From positions 1 to 31,927 of the forward strand of contig DLAP01000012.1 in the NCBI GenBank assembly GCA_002493965.1: 31,927 bases of DNA, read 5' to 3'. The stretch comes from Clostridiales bacterium UBA7044 (GTDB lineage: Bacteria; Bacillota; Clostridia; Oscillospirales; Oscillospiraceae). The position numbers were made by a program, and so were the translations under genes. The notes beneath the pieces are model-generated. The model saw only the letters and a list, made by a program, of their open reading frames with translations. It was not told the origin of the DNA and did not search any database. Shown here piece after piece: positions 7,036-16,298 of this stretch (within the stretch, counting starts at the first letter, position 1; the number at the start of each line of letters is the position of its first letter).

Positions 7036-8418
7036 GTGGAATCCAGGATTCCCAGAATCCTCTTTGCCGGTACGGGCAGCGGCTGCGGCAAAACTACCGT
7101 CACCTGTGCTGTTCTGCAAGCCCTTGTGAATCGGGGCTTGCAGATCGGAGCCTTCAAATGCGGTCCGGATTACATCGATCCCATGTTTCACAGACGGGTT
7201 ATCGGAGCCAAAAGTACCAATCTGGATTCTTATTTCTTCGATGACAACACCCTGCGGTTCCTGCTTTCCCAGAACGGAGCGGACCGGGACATCAGCATTT
7301 TGGAAGGGGTCATGGGCTATTATGATGGGATGGGGCTGACATCGACCCGGGGCAGCACCTACTCCATAGCCCAGATCACTCAGACACCGGTGGTACTGGT
7401 GGCGAATGCCAAGGGAGCCTCTCTGTCTGTTCTCGCCGCCATCCAGGGCTTTCTGGACTTCTGCCCGGAAAATCAGATCCAGGGGGTCATCCTCAATCAA
7501 TGCACAGCGTCCACCTATAAGGTATTGGCCGAGGAAATGAAAAAAAGGTTCCCAGGGCAGGTTCGATCCCTGGGCTTCCTTCCTGGAATGCCGGACTGCA
7601 CGTTGGAAAGCCGCCACCTGGGGCTGGTCACAGCGGCGGAGGTGGAGGACCTGCAGGAAAAGCTGCGTTTTCTGGCCCTTCAGGCAGAGAAAACCATAGA
7701 TTTGAACGGGCTGATGCAACTTTCTAAAGCAGCGCCAAGCATTCGCTATGTGCCGGTAGAGCTGCCCCGGTTCGCGCCTGTGCGCATTGCGATAGCAAAA
7801 GACCGGGCGTTCTGCTTTTATTATGAGGACAGCCTGGAAGCGCTGACCCGGATGGGCGCGGAGCTGGTTCCCTTCAGTCCGCTGACGGATTCCGCTCTGC
7901 CGGAGGACATTCAGGGACTGTACTTAGGCGGCGGGTACCCGGAGCTGTACGGGAAACGGCTCAGTGAGAATGTTTCCATGCGTCACAGCATCCAAAACGC
8001 TCTGACAAAAGGACTGCCCTGTATCGCGGAGTGCGGCGGATTTATGTACCTGACCGAGGAAATCGGGGACTTTCCCATGGTGGATTACCTGCCCGGAAAG
8101 AGTTTTGACAACGGGAAGCTGACCCGGTTTGGCTATGTGCGGTTGCAGGCCAAACAGGATCAGATGCTCTGCAAAGCCGGGGAGGAGATTCGGGGTCACG
8201 AATTCCACCACTGGGACTGCACCAATCCAGGCAGTGATTTTACTGCTCTCAAGGAACAATCCGGCAGGCATTGGGAATGTGTGGTGTCCACGCCTACCCT
8301 CTATGCCGGATACCCCCATTTCCATTTTTACGCCAATCCATCCTTCGCGATAAATTTTTACCGCACTTGTTTGGAGGAAAAGAACCATGCTGGAGCATAT
8401 CGCCCCTATGGACATTGA
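7036..8418 (+). CDS. cbiA: Cobyrinic acid a,c-diamide synthase
   Basis: A 460-residue protein with a GTG start 3 bases after the previous stop and SD GGGGGAG. It uses glutamine and ATP to amidate the a and c side chains of (cobalt) cobyrinate. The N-terminal dethiobiotin-synthetase-like ATPase domain has the P-loop GTGSGCGKTT (12-21) and FKCGPDYIDPMFH, diagnostic of CbiA. The C-terminal class I glutamine amidotransferase-like domain has the catalytic Cys in AECGGFMYL (Cys333) after LYLGGGYPELYG. Length fits the family. The 3' end overlaps cbiC by 32 bases, implying translational coupling. Confidence 0.97.
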   Translation: MESRIPRILFAGTGSGCGKTTVTCAVLQALVNRGLQIGAFKCGPDYIDPMFHRRVIGAKSTNLDSYFFDDNTLRFLLSQNGADRDISILEGVMGYYDGMGLTSTRGSTYSIAQITQTPVVLVANAKGASLSVLAAIQGFLDFCPENQIQGVILNQCTASTYKVLAEEMKKRFPGQVRSLGFLPGMPDCTLESRHLGLVTAAEVEDLQEKLRFLALQAEKTIDLNGLMQLSKAAPSIRYVPVELPRFAPVRIAIAKDRAFCFYYEDSLEALTRMGAELVPFSPLTDSALPEDIQGLYLGGGYPELYGKRLSENVSMRHSIQNALTKGLPCIAECGGFMYLTEEIGDFPMVDYLPGKSFDNGKLTRFGYVRLQAKQDQMLCKAGEEIRGHEFHHWDCTNPGSDFTALKEQSGRHWECVVSTPTLYAGYPHFHFYANPSFAINFYRTCLEEKNHAGAYRPYGH

Positions 8419-9010
8419 AAAGCGGAGCTTTGCCATCATCACGGAGCTTCTGGGAGACAAGCGGCTTGACCCGGAAAATGAGCTTGTCATCAAGCGGGCA
8501 ATCCACACCACGGCGGACTTTGATTACGCGGACAATCTTGTGTTTTCTCCCCACGCGGTGCAAAAGGGCATGGAAGCCCTCCGGGGCGGCTGCGACATTG
8601 TGACAGATACTCAGATGGCCAAGGCAGGAATTAACAAAACCATTCTGGGCCAATTGGGCGGCGAGGTTCACTGCTTTATGTCCGACCCGGAGGTTGCAAA
8701 GAAAGCCAAGGAGCGGGGCGTTACCCGGGCTATTGTGTCCATGGAGCGGGCGGCACAGCTTCCAAAGCCCTGTATTTTTGCCATTGGCAACGCCCCCACA
8801 GCCCTGATCTGCATCCGGGATCTGATGGATGCGGGGAAACTGAATCCTGCGCTGATCGTCGGCGTTCCGGTTGGCTTTGTCAATGTGGTGGAGAGTAAAG
8901 AACTGATTTTGGAGCTGGACACGCCCCACATTGTGGCCCGGGGACGGAAGGGCGGCAGCAATGTGGCCGCTGCCATCTGCAACGCCATGCTCTATCAGAT
9001 TCTGCGGTGA
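8387..9010 (+). CDS. cbiC: Cobalt-precorrin-8 methylmutase
   Basis: A 207-residue protein that shifts the C11 methyl group to C12, giving cobyrinate. SD GGAGG stands before ATG 8387 inside the end of cbiA. Family motifs include IEKRSFAII near the N-terminus, the catalytic-type His in RAIHTTADFDYAD, the segment GCDIVTDTQMAKAGI and the C-terminal GRKGGSNVAAAICNA. Length is normal for CbiC. Confidence 0.97.
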   Translation: MLEHIAPMDIEKRSFAIITELLGDKRLDPENELVIKRAIHTTADFDYADNLVFSPHAVQKGMEALRGGCDIVTDTQMAKAGINKTILGQLGGEVHCFMSDPEVAKKAKERGVTRAIVSMERAAQLPKPCIFAIGNAPTALICIRDLMDAGKLNPALIVGVPVGFVNVVESKELILELDTPHIVARGRKGGSNVAAAICNAMLYQILR

Positions 9011-9014
9011 TCCT

Positions 9015-10172
9015 ATGGAAGAATATCGGATCAAAGACGGCAAAAAGCTGCGTCTGGGCTACACCACCGGATCCTGCGCCGCCGCGGCAGCGAAAGCGGC
9101 TGCCTGGATGCTGCTCACCGGCCAGAGGAAAGAGCGGATTCAGATTCAGACGCCTAAGGGCATCCCGCTGGATTTGCAGGTTTGCGATATTCGGATGGAG
9201 CTGGACCGGGTTTCCTGCGCGATTGAAAAGGATGGGGGAGACGACCCGGATGTGACCAAGGGAATGCATATTACGGCAGCTGTAACGCCAGCAGAGGAAC
9301 CTGTTATCCGCATTGACGGCGGAGAAGGAGTGGGCCGGGTGACGAAGCCCGGGCTGGACCAACCGATAGGAAATGCCGCCATCAACTCCGTCCCCCGAAA
9401 GATGATTCGGGAAAATCTGGAGGAAGTGTGTAAAATCGCTGACTACCACGGTGGCTTGGACGTTGTGATTTCCGCACCCGGCGGGGCGGAAGTTGCAAAA
9501 AAGACCTTCAATCCTCGATTGGGCATTGTGGGCGGCATCTCCATCCTGGGCACCTCCGGGATCGTAGAACCCATGAGCGAGGAGGCCCTTGTGGGGAGCA
9601 TCCAGGTGGAAATGCGACAAAAGGCGGCATCTGGGGATGCTTACCTGCTGGTCACCCCCGGCAACTACGGCGAGGCTTTTCTACGGGAGCACATGACCCT
9701 TCCCTTCTCGGAAAGTGTCAAATGCAGTAACTTCGTTGGTCAGACCATTGATATGGCTCTGGAACTGGGGGTAAAGGGGATTTTGTTCGTAGCGCATATC
9801 GGCAAATTTGTAAAGGTGGCTGCCGGGGTCATGAACACCCACTCCCGATGGGCCGATGGCCGGGGGGAGATCCTGGCCGCTAACGCCCTCCGGGCGGGCA
9901 TCTCCCGGGAGGCGGCGCTGGAAATCCTGGAAGCGGTCACCACGGAGGAGGCCCTTGCGGTGGTGATCCGGGAGGGGCTGCTGGATGCTGTTATGGAGCA
10001 GCTTACCACCCGGATTCACGACCATCTGCTGAAGCGCGCCGGAGAGGGATTCCTGATTGGCGCGGTGCTCTACTCCAATCAGTGGGGATATCTGGGACAG
10101 ACGGAAAGCGCGGAGGAACTGATCCGGCTGCTGAACCGTCAATATGAAGGAAAAGAGGAATACAGAACATGA
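9015..10172 (+). CDS. cbiD: Cobalt-precorrin-5B C1-methyltransferase
   Basis: A 385-residue protein that methylates C1 of the ring during the anaerobic pathway. I start it at ATG 9015 (MEEYRIKDGKKLRLGYTTG), 4 bases after cbiC; the longer open frame extends into cbiC without a plausible SD. The N-terminal LGYTTGSCAAAAAKAA and the internal SAPGGAEVAKKTFNPRLGI and VAHIGKFVKVAAG segments are typical of CbiD. The stop overlaps the cbiL start as ATGA. Confidence 0.97.
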   Translation: MEEYRIKDGKKLRLGYTTGSCAAAAAKAAAWMLLTGQRKERIQIQTPKGIPLDLQVCDIRMELDRVSCAIEKDGGDDPDVTKGMHITAAVTPAEEPVIRIDGGEGVGRVTKPGLDQPIGNAAINSVPRKMIRENLEEVCKIADYHGGLDVVISAPGGAEVAKKTFNPRLGIVGGISILGTSGIVEPMSEEALVGSIQVEMRQKAASGDAYLLVTPGNYGEAFLREHMTLPFSESVKCSNFVGQTIDMALELGVKGILFVAHIGKFVKVAAGVMNTHSRWADGRGEILAANALRAGISREAALEILEAVTTEEALAVVIREGLLDAVMEQLTTRIHDHLLKRAGEGFLIGAVLYSNQWGYLGQTESAEELIRLLNRQYEGKEEYRT

Positions 10173-10858
10173 GTGGAATCCTTTATGGCGTAGGGGTAGG
10201 CCCCGGCGATCCGGAGCTTCTGACCCTGAAAGCCCTGAGAATTCTGCGGGAAAGCGACGTGATTGCCATTCCCGCTGAGACGAAAGAATCCTGCGTTGCC
10301 TATCAAATCGCCTTGGGAGCCTGTCCAGAGCTGGAACGGAAGGAACTGCTGACCGTTCCCATGCCCATGACCAAGGACCATGCTGCACTGGAGCGCAACC
10401 ACGAAGCTGCTGCAAGGGCCATTGCGCTGGAGCTGGACCAGAGCCGTCAGGTGGCCTTTGTGACCCTGGGCGATCCCACTGTATACTCTACTTTCCTGTA
10501 TGTCCATAGAAAAATCGCTGGGAGGGGCTATGAAACCGCCATCATCAGCGGAATCCCCTCCTTCTGCGCAGCGGCTGCCAGGCTGGGTCAGGGGCTGGCA
10601 GAGAGGTCTCAGCCCCTGCACATTCTGCCGGGCACCTACCACAGCGGAAGCGGGGACGGAATCACCTCCCTGCGTGGCACTAAAGTGCTGATGAAAACCG
10701 GTAAAAACATGGAAGCCGTCCGCAGAAGTATTTTGGAAAGCGGGCAGGAAGCGGTTCTGGTGGAAAACTGCGGTATGCCCGGGGAGACTGTCTACCAGGG
10801 AGCCGCCAGCTTCCCGGATCACCCCAGCTACTATTCTTTGATCATTGTGAAGGAGTGA
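10169..10858 (+). CDS. cbiL: Cobalt-factor II / precorrin-2 C20-methyltransferase
   Basis: A 229-residue SAM-dependent tetrapyrrole methylase. The GVGVGPGDPELLTLKALR start, the VTLGDPTVYSTF loop and the GIPSFCAAAARLG motif identify the C20 enzyme, the first methylation step after cobalt insertion. It begins within the cbiD stop (ATGA overlap) and lies 6 bases before cbiF. Confidence 0.96.
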   Translation: MSGILYGVGVGPGDPELLTLKALRILRESDVIAIPAETKESCVAYQIALGACPELERKELLTVPMPMTKDHAALERNHEAAARAIALELDQSRQVAFVTLGDPTVYSTFLYVHRKIAGRGYETAIISGIPSFCAAAARLGQGLAERSQPLHILPGTYHSGSGDGITSLRGTKVLMKTGKNMEAVRRSILESGQEAVLVENCGMPGETVYQGAASFPDHPSYYSLIIVKE

Positions 10859-10864
10859 AACCCT

Positions 10865-11620
10865 ATGGTGCATTTTGTGGGGGCTGGAAGCGGCGCGGCG
10901 GACTTGATTACCGTCCGGGGCGCTCGTCTGCTGAAAGAAGCGGATGTGGTAATCTATGCCGGATCTCTGGTGAATCCGGAGGTTCTGCGCTATGTGGGCC
11001 AGGGCTGTCAGGTTTATAACAGTGCGGAAATGACGTTGGAGCAGGTTCTGGAGGTCATGAAGCAGGCGGAAGGGGAGGGGAAAACCACCGTCCGTCTCCA
11101 TACCGGCGATTCCAGCATCTTCGGTGCGGTGCGGGAGCAGTTTGACCAGCTGGAGGCGCTGGGAATGGACTATGATGTCTGCCCCGGCGTCAGCGCCTTT
11201 TGTGGAGCGGCCTCGGCATTGCGGGCGGAGTATACCCTGCCGGATGTGAGCCAGACCGTGATCATCACCCGGGCGGCGGGCAGAACAACCGTGCCGGAGG
11301 GACAGTCTATCCGGGAGTTATCATCTCACCGGGCCACCATGGTACTGTTTCTCAGCACCGGATTGACCCAAAAGCTGCAAGCGGAGCTGCTGGAAGGCGG
11401 CTATCCCGGCAGCACTCCCGCAGCGGTTGTCTACAAGGCCACCTGGCCGGAGGAACGGATTTTCCACTGTACCGTGGAGACGCTGCACCGGACGGTAACG
11501 GAAAACCATCTTTCCAAAACAGCGCTGATTATTGTAGGAGACTGTCTGGGAGACCGGTATGAACGCAGCCGCCTGTATGCGCCGGACTTCTCCACAGAAT
11601 TCCGGGAGGCCAGTAAATGA
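10865..11620 (+). CDS. cbiF: Cobalt-precorrin-4 C11-methyltransferase
   Basis: A 251-residue tetrapyrrole methylase. VHFVGAGSGAADLITVRGAR, HTGDSSIFGAVREQ and CPGVSAFCGAASAL are characteristic of CbiF/CobM. It adds the C11 methyl group. SD GGAG lies in the end of cbiL; the stop overlaps the cbiG start as ATGA. Confidence 0.96.
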   Translation: MVHFVGAGSGAADLITVRGARLLKEADVVIYAGSLVNPEVLRYVGQGCQVYNSAEMTLEQVLEVMKQAEGEGKTTVRLHTGDSSIFGAVREQFDQLEALGMDYDVCPGVSAFCGAASALRAEYTLPDVSQTVIITRAAGRTTVPEGQSIRELSSHRATMVLFLSTGLTQKLQAELLEGGYPGSTPAAVVYKATWPEERIFHCTVETLHRTVTENHLSKTALIIVGDCLGDRYERSRLYAPDFSTEFREASK

Positions 11621-12636
11621 AAATTGCCCTGTTTGCCTACAGCCGCCAGGGCTGTAAAACCGCCCGCAGGGTGATGGATTTTTTCGAAGGCAGCGAAATA
11701 CGGGCCTTTACCATGGAACGGTTTGGGGAGGAAGGGTTCTCCACCATTGGGCAGCCTGCCGTTCCCTTTTATGGTGCCCTGTTTGCGTGGGCGGATGTCC
11801 TTACATTCATTGGCTCCTGCGGCATTGCCGTCCGGGAAATTGCGCCTCATGTAAAAAGCAAGGGGACAGATCCTGCTGTCATTGTGGTGGACGAGCTGGC
11901 GAAATTCTCCATTTCCCTGCTCTCCGGGCACATCGGCGGAGGCAATGCGCTCACTTTAGAATTGGCGGATTTCCTGGGGGCGGCCCCGGTAATCACTACC
12001 GCCACGGATATGAACCGGAAATTCTCGGTAGATGCCTGGGCAGCCAGGCGTGGGCTGTACATCGAAAGCCTTTCTGCCGCCAAGCACGTCTCTGCCCGGA
12101 TTCTGGAAGCACCGGTGCCGATTTACTCGGACTATCCCATTGTCACCCCTTTGCCTAGGGGCACGGTGGCGGGAGATTCCGGAGATATGGGTATCTGCAT
12201 CTCTTATAAGAAGCAGAACCCCTTTGATGAGACGCTGCTGCTGGTGCCGCCGGTGCTGTATCTGGGAATCGGCTGCCGCCGGGGAATCACCGCCGAAGCC
12301 ATCGAGACGGCAGTAAGCCAGGTCTGCCAGGAGTATGACATTCATCCTAAGGCAATCAAGCAGGCGGCATCCATCGATCTGAAGATGGACGAGACCGGAT
12401 TGCAGGAATTTTGCGAAAAGCGGGGTCTGCCGGTTTTCTTTTACTCTGCCCAGGTGCTGCGGGCGGTTCCCGGTGAATTTACCCCGTCGGAGCGTGTCCT
12501 GCGGGTGACGGGTGTGGACAATGTATGTGAACGGGCGGCGATGATTGGGGCGGAAAAGCTGCTGGTAAAGAAAACCGCAATGGACGGTGTCACCGTTGCC
12601 ATTGCCCAGGAACATTGGGAGGTACGTTTTGAGTAA
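11617..12636 (+). CDS. cbiG: Cobalt-precorrin-5A hydrolase
   Basis: A 339-residue protein that opens the lactone of cobalt-precorrin-5A and releases the two-carbon fragment. It has the N-terminal domain, a central segment with LTFIGSCGIAVREIAPHV and SLLSGHIGGGNALT, and the C-terminal CbiG domain beginning YLGIGCRRGITAEAI with a conserved SIDLKMDE. All three CbiG regions are present and in order. It starts within the cbiF stop and overlaps cbiH by 8 bases. Confidence 0.96.
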   Translation: MKIALFAYSRQGCKTARRVMDFFEGSEIRAFTMERFGEEGFSTIGQPAVPFYGALFAWADVLTFIGSCGIAVREIAPHVKSKGTDPAVIVVDELAKFSISLLSGHIGGGNALTLELADFLGAAPVITTATDMNRKFSVDAWAARRGLYIESLSAAKHVSARILEAPVPIYSDYPIVTPLPRGTVAGDSGDMGICISYKKQNPFDETLLLVPPVLYLGIGCRRGITAEAIETAVSQVCQEYDIHPKAIKQAASIDLKMDETGLQEFCEKRGLPVFFYSAQVLRAVPGEFTPSERVLRVTGVDNVCERAAMIGAEKLLVKKTAMDGVTVAIAQEHWEVRFE

Positions 12637-13360
12637 ATTGGTAGTTGTGGGCATTGGCCCCGGGGATTATGACAATATGACGGTAGGGGCGGATCGGGCG
12701 CTTCGGGTTTCTGATGTGATTATTGGCTACCATGTGTATGTGGACCTGGTGAAGGAGCGGTATCCGGACAAGGAATTTCTGACCACCCCCATGACCCGGG
12801 AGGTAGAGCGCTGTCAGATGGCGCTGGACATTGCCCGGGAGGGGAGGAACGTTGCTATGGTCTGCTCCGGGGACAGCGGCATCTACGGCATGGCGGCGCT
12901 GATTTATGAGCTGCGGGGAGAAAGTCCTGCCCCGGAAGTTAAAATCATCCCCGGCCTGACAGCCGCTTGCAGCGGCGCAGCGCTGCTGGGTGCGCCCCTG
13001 ACCCACGATTTCGCGGTGATCAGCCTCAGCGACCGGCTGACCCCCTGGGAAAGAATCGAAAAGCGGCTGGAAAACGCTGCCGAAGCCGATCTCTCCATTG
13101 TGCTCTACAATCCTGCCAGCCACGGCCGGCCGGATCACCTCCGCCGTGCCTGTGACATTTTGCTGCGGCATCTGCCCGGGAATCGGGTCTGCGGTATCGC
13201 CAGCCAGATCGGACGCGACGGTGAAAACGCCCGGGTCCTGACTCTGGAGGAACTGCGCACCGCGAGCGTGGATATGTTCTGCACCGTATTCATTGGCAAC
13301 AGCATGACAAAATCCATCGGCGGGAAATTAGTGACACCAAGAGGATACCGGAATGTATAA
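12629..13360 (+). CDS. cbiH: Cobalt-factor III / precorrin-3B C17-methyltransferase
   Basis: A 243-residue methylase that performs C17 methylation and ring contraction. I chose TTG 12629 (LSKLVVVGIGPGD) because SD GGGAGG (12617-12622) is 6 bases upstream and the product then starts where family members do; the frame is open further upstream inside cbiG. Motifs: VVGIGPGDYDNMTVGADRAL, VCSGDSGIYGMA, IIPGLTAACSGAALLGAPLTHDF (shown here in part) and LYNPASHGRP. It overlaps cbiG and the next gene by 8 bases each. Confidence 0.95.
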   Translation: MSKLVVVGIGPGDYDNMTVGADRALRVSDVIIGYHVYVDLVKERYPDKEFLTTPMTREVERCQMALDIAREGRNVAMVCSGDSGIYGMAALIYELRGESPAPEVKIIPGLTAACSGAALLGAPLTHDFAVISLSDRLTPWERIEKRLENAAEADLSIVLYNPASHGRPDHLRRACDILLRHLPGNRVCGIASQIGRDGENARVLTLEELRTASVDMFCTVFIGNSMTKSIGGKLVTPRGYRNV

Positions 13361-15329
13361 AATCTGTGTTTTTGCCGGAACCACGGAGGGGCGGGAGCTG
13401 ATCGAATTCTTAAGCACCCAGAATCTTTCCGTCACCGCCTGCGTAGCGACGGAGTATGGAGAGACACTGCTTCCCACGGCGGATAATCTGACTGTTTCCG
13501 CAAGGAGACTTCCGGCGGAGGAAATCGCCCGGCTGCTGCGGGAAAATACCTTCCATCTGGTGATCGACGCCACCCATCCCTATGCCGAGTCCATTACCCA
13601 GAGTATCGGGGACGCCTGTAAGCAAACGGGAACAGAATACTTAAGACTGCTCAGAGACGCGTCCGCAATTCCGGAAGACGCGATCTATGTGGAGAATGCC
13701 GCCGCTGCAGTAAGCTTCCTGAACAGTGTGGAGGGGAATGTCCTTCTGACCACCGGAAGCAAGGAATTGGCCGCTTTTTCCGGGATGGACGGGTTTTCGG
13801 AGAGAGTCTATGCCCGGGTGCTTCCCATGGAAAGCTCTCTGGAAAGCTGCCGCAGCGCAGGGCTGAAGCCTGCCCACATCATTGCCATGCAGGGACCGTT
13901 TTCTCAAGAGATGAATGAGACAATTCTTCGCTACACTTGCGCTAAATGGATGGTTACAAAGGATGGCGGGGACGCGGGAGGATTCGCGGCGAAAGCTACT
14001 GCCGCCCGGAATACTGGAGCGAAGCTGGTGGTGATTGGCCGCCCGACCCAACGGGATGGGGTGGACTATTCCCAAACGATTGAAGTGTTATGTAAACGAT
14101 TTGGCTGTATTTGGACCCCTCATGTCAGCATTGTGAGCCTGGGCCCGGGAAGCCGGGGGGGCATGACCGGGGATGCGGAGGCGGCGATTCGGAACGCGGA
14201 CTGCCTGATCGGTGCTCAGCGGATGCTGGACGCGGTGGCAGCATCCGGGCAGACCCGATACAGCGCCATTGCCCCCCAGGCGATTGCGGACTTTATCATG
14301 GCTCATCGGGAGTACCGACGGTTTGCTGTGGTGATGTCCGGCGACGCGGGATTCTTCAGCGGCACAAAAAAGCTGCTCCCCCTGCTGGATGGATGTAAAA
14401 CAGAGGTGATCCCTGGCCTGAGCTCTCTTGCAGCCCTGTGCGCCAGACTGCAAACCTCTTACGAGGACGTGTATGTGACCAGCCTCCACGGAAGGGCTCA
14501 CAACATTGTCCCGGATGTTCGCGCCCACAGAAGGGTATTCACTCTGGTGGGGGGTGAAAATGGAATTGGGCAGCTGTGCGCTGCTCTGACCCAGGCTGGT
14601 CTGGGAGAAGTGCGCGTCCATGTGGGACAGCGGCTGAGCTACCCGGATGAGAAAATTGTCAGTGGCACAGCATCTGAGCTTGCAGAAGGCACTTATGAGA
14701 GTCTCAGCGCCGCACTGATTGAAAACGGCACGCCGGATGCCATAGTGACCCAAGGATTGCCGGATTCCACTTTCCTCCGGGAAGAAACCATCCCCATGAC
14801 AAAAAGCGAGGTCCGCGCTGTTGCGCTTTCCAAGCTGCGCCTGACGGAAAACGCTGTCTGCTGGGATGTGGGCGCGGGGACCGGCTCTGTGGCCATTGAA
14901 ATGGCGCTTCAGTCCAAGCACGGCTGGGTGTATGCCATTGAACAGAAGGACGCTGCTCTGAAGCTGCTGGAGGAAAACAGGAAAACCCTCTCCGCCGAAA
15001 ATCTGACGGTGGTTTCCGGCTCCGCGCCGGAGGCCTGCGAGACCTTGCCTGCCCCAACCCATGTGTTTATCGGCGGAAGCAGCGGAAGGATGGGGCAAAT
15101 TCTGGAGTTGGTTCGGAAAAAGAATCCCCACGCCCGCATCGTAGCAACTGCCATCTCCCTGGAATCTATCGGAGAACTGACGGACTGCATGAAAGCGTTC
15201 CCCTTTACCGAGACGGAGGTGGTCAACATGAGCGTCGCCAGGGATCGGAAGGCAGGAACGTATCACCTGATGACGGGACAGAATCCCATTTACATTTTTA
15301 CCATGCAGCAGGGAGGTGACTGGGTGTGA
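13353..15329 (+). CDS. Trifunctional CbiJ-CbiE-CbiT fusion
   Basis: A single 658-residue frame carries three enzymes. Residues 1 to about 250 are precorrin-6A reductase CbiJ (VFAGTTEGRELIEFL, DATHPYAESI, MQGPFSQEMN, TKDGGDAGG). Residues about 256-455 are the C5-methyltransferase CbiE (IVSLGPGSRGGMT, MSGDAGFFSG, VIPGLSSLAALCARL). Residues about 467-658 are the C15-methyltransferase/decarboxylase CbiT (GLPDSTF, MTKSEVRA, SAM motif DVGAGTGSVAIE near 505, FIGGSSG). Together they reduce the ring and methylate C5 and C15 with loss of the C12 acetate carboxyl. CbiE-CbiT (CobL) fusions are common; adding CbiJ is less so. No frameshift or stop separates the parts. The start overlaps cbiH and the stop overlaps cbiB. 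Confidence 0.94.
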   Translation: MYKICVFAGTTEGRELIEFLSTQNLSVTACVATEYGETLLPTADNLTVSARRLPAEEIARLLRENTFHLVIDATHPYAESITQSIGDACKQTGTEYLRLLRDASAIPEDAIYVENAAAAVSFLNSVEGNVLLTTGSKELAAFSGMDGFSERVYARVLPMESSLESCRSAGLKPAHIIAMQGPFSQEMNETILRYTCAKWMVTKDGGDAGGFAAKATAARNTGAKLVVIGRPTQRDGVDYSQTIEVLCKRFGCIWTPHVSIVSLGPGSRGGMTGDAEAAIRNADCLIGAQRMLDAVAASGQTRYSAIAPQAIADFIMAHREYRRFAVVMSGDAGFFSGTKKLLPLLDGCKTEVIPGLSSLAALCARLQTSYEDVYVTSLHGRAHNIVPDVRAHRRVFTLVGGENGIGQLCAALTQAGLGEVRVHVGQRLSYPDEKIVSGTASELAEGTYESLSAALIENGTPDAIVTQGLPDSTFLREETIPMTKSEVRAVALSKLRLTENAVCWDVGAGTGSVAIEMALQSKHGWVYAIEQKDAALKLLEENRKTLSAENLTVVSGSAPEACETLPAPTHVFIGGSSGRMGQILELVRKKNPHARIVATAISLESIGELTDCMKAFPFTETEVVNMSVARDRKAGTYHLMTGQNPIYIFTMQQGGDWV

Positions 15330-16288
15330 AATGGTCTCTATATGCCCTATTGATTGGCTTCTGCCTGGACCTGCTGATGGGGGATCCCCACAGCGTTCCC
15401 CATCCGGTGGCGGGAATTGGGAAACTGATTGCCCTTTTGGAGAAGGGAGTGCGGCGGATGTTCCCGGAAACCTGCCGGGGTGAGATCGGAGCAGGCGCGG
15501 TGCTTTGGATGCTGGTGGCGGCTGTTTGCACAGCCATTCCCGCCGGGATGCTGTATCTTTGCCATCAAGTTAACCCCTGGATTCGTCTCACGGTGGAGAG
15601 CATCATGTGCTGGCAGATTCTCGCAACCAAATCCCTGAAAGACGAGGCAAGGAAGGTCTATAATGCTCTGGAAACCGGGGATTTGGAAAAAGCACGGTAT
15701 GCCGTGTCCATGATCGTGGGAAGGGACACCATCCGGTTGGATGACGCCGGGGTGACTCGGGCCGCTGTGGAGACCGTGGCAGAGAACACCTCCGATGGGG
15801 TTGTTGCCCCTATGCTCTTTCTGGCGCTGGGCGGTGCGCCTCTGGGCTTTGCGTACAAAGCCATCAACACCATGGACTCCATGCTGGGCTATGTGGAACC
15901 GCCCTACAAGAATATCGGCCTGGTTCCAGCCAAAATGGACGATATCGCGAATTTCCTGCCCTCCCGGCTATCGGCTCTGCTGATGATCGGAGCGGGGTCC
16001 CTGCTGGGCCTGGACGCCAAAAATGGATGGCGGATTTTCCGGCGGGATCGATTTAACCACGCAAGCCCCAACTCTGCCCAGACGGAGTCGGTTTGTGCGG
16101 GACTGCTGGGGGTGCGGCTGGCTGGGGACGCCTGGTATCACGGTGTATTGCATAAGAAGAAATATATCGGCGATGGGACCCGGGAAATTACCCACCAGGA
16201 TATTATTCTAACTTGCCGCCTGCTGTACATCACCGCGTTTCTGTCCCTGATGCTCTGTGCAGCCGTAAAACTACTGACGATCCTGTGA
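15326..16288 (+). CDS. cbiB: Adenosylcobinamide-phosphate synthase
   Basis: A 320-residue membrane protein with a GTG start that overlaps the preceding stop; SD GGGAGG is at 15311-15316. It attaches (R)-1-amino-2-propanol phosphate to adenosylcobyric acid. CbiB motifs: LDLLMGDPHSVPHPVAGIGK near the N-terminus, MIVGRDTIRLDDAGVTRAAV and TVAENTSDGVVAPM in the centre, and several hydrophobic helices. It needs the product of the downstream CobD and CbiP enzymes. Confidence 0.97.
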   Translation: MKWSLYALLIGFCLDLLMGDPHSVPHPVAGIGKLIALLEKGVRRMFPETCRGEIGAGAVLWMLVAAVCTAIPAGMLYLCHQVNPWIRLTVESIMCWQILATKSLKDEARKVYNALETGDLEKARYAVSMIVGRDTIRLDDAGVTRAAVETVAENTSDGVVAPMLFLALGGAPLGFAYKAINTMDSMLGYVEPPYKNIGLVPAKMDDIANFLPSRLSALLMIGAGSLLGLDAKNGWRIFRRDRFNHASPNSAQTESVCAGLLGVRLAGDAWYHGVLHKKKYIGDGTREITHQDIILTCRLLYITAFLSLMLCAAVKLLTIL

Positions 16289-16298
16289 GGAACCTATA

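Noticed and set aside
14088..15266. A 392-codon minus-strand frame opposite the CbiJ-E-T gene
   Set aside because: Shadow frame with no SD and low-quality composition; the plus strand has clear enzyme motifs throughout.
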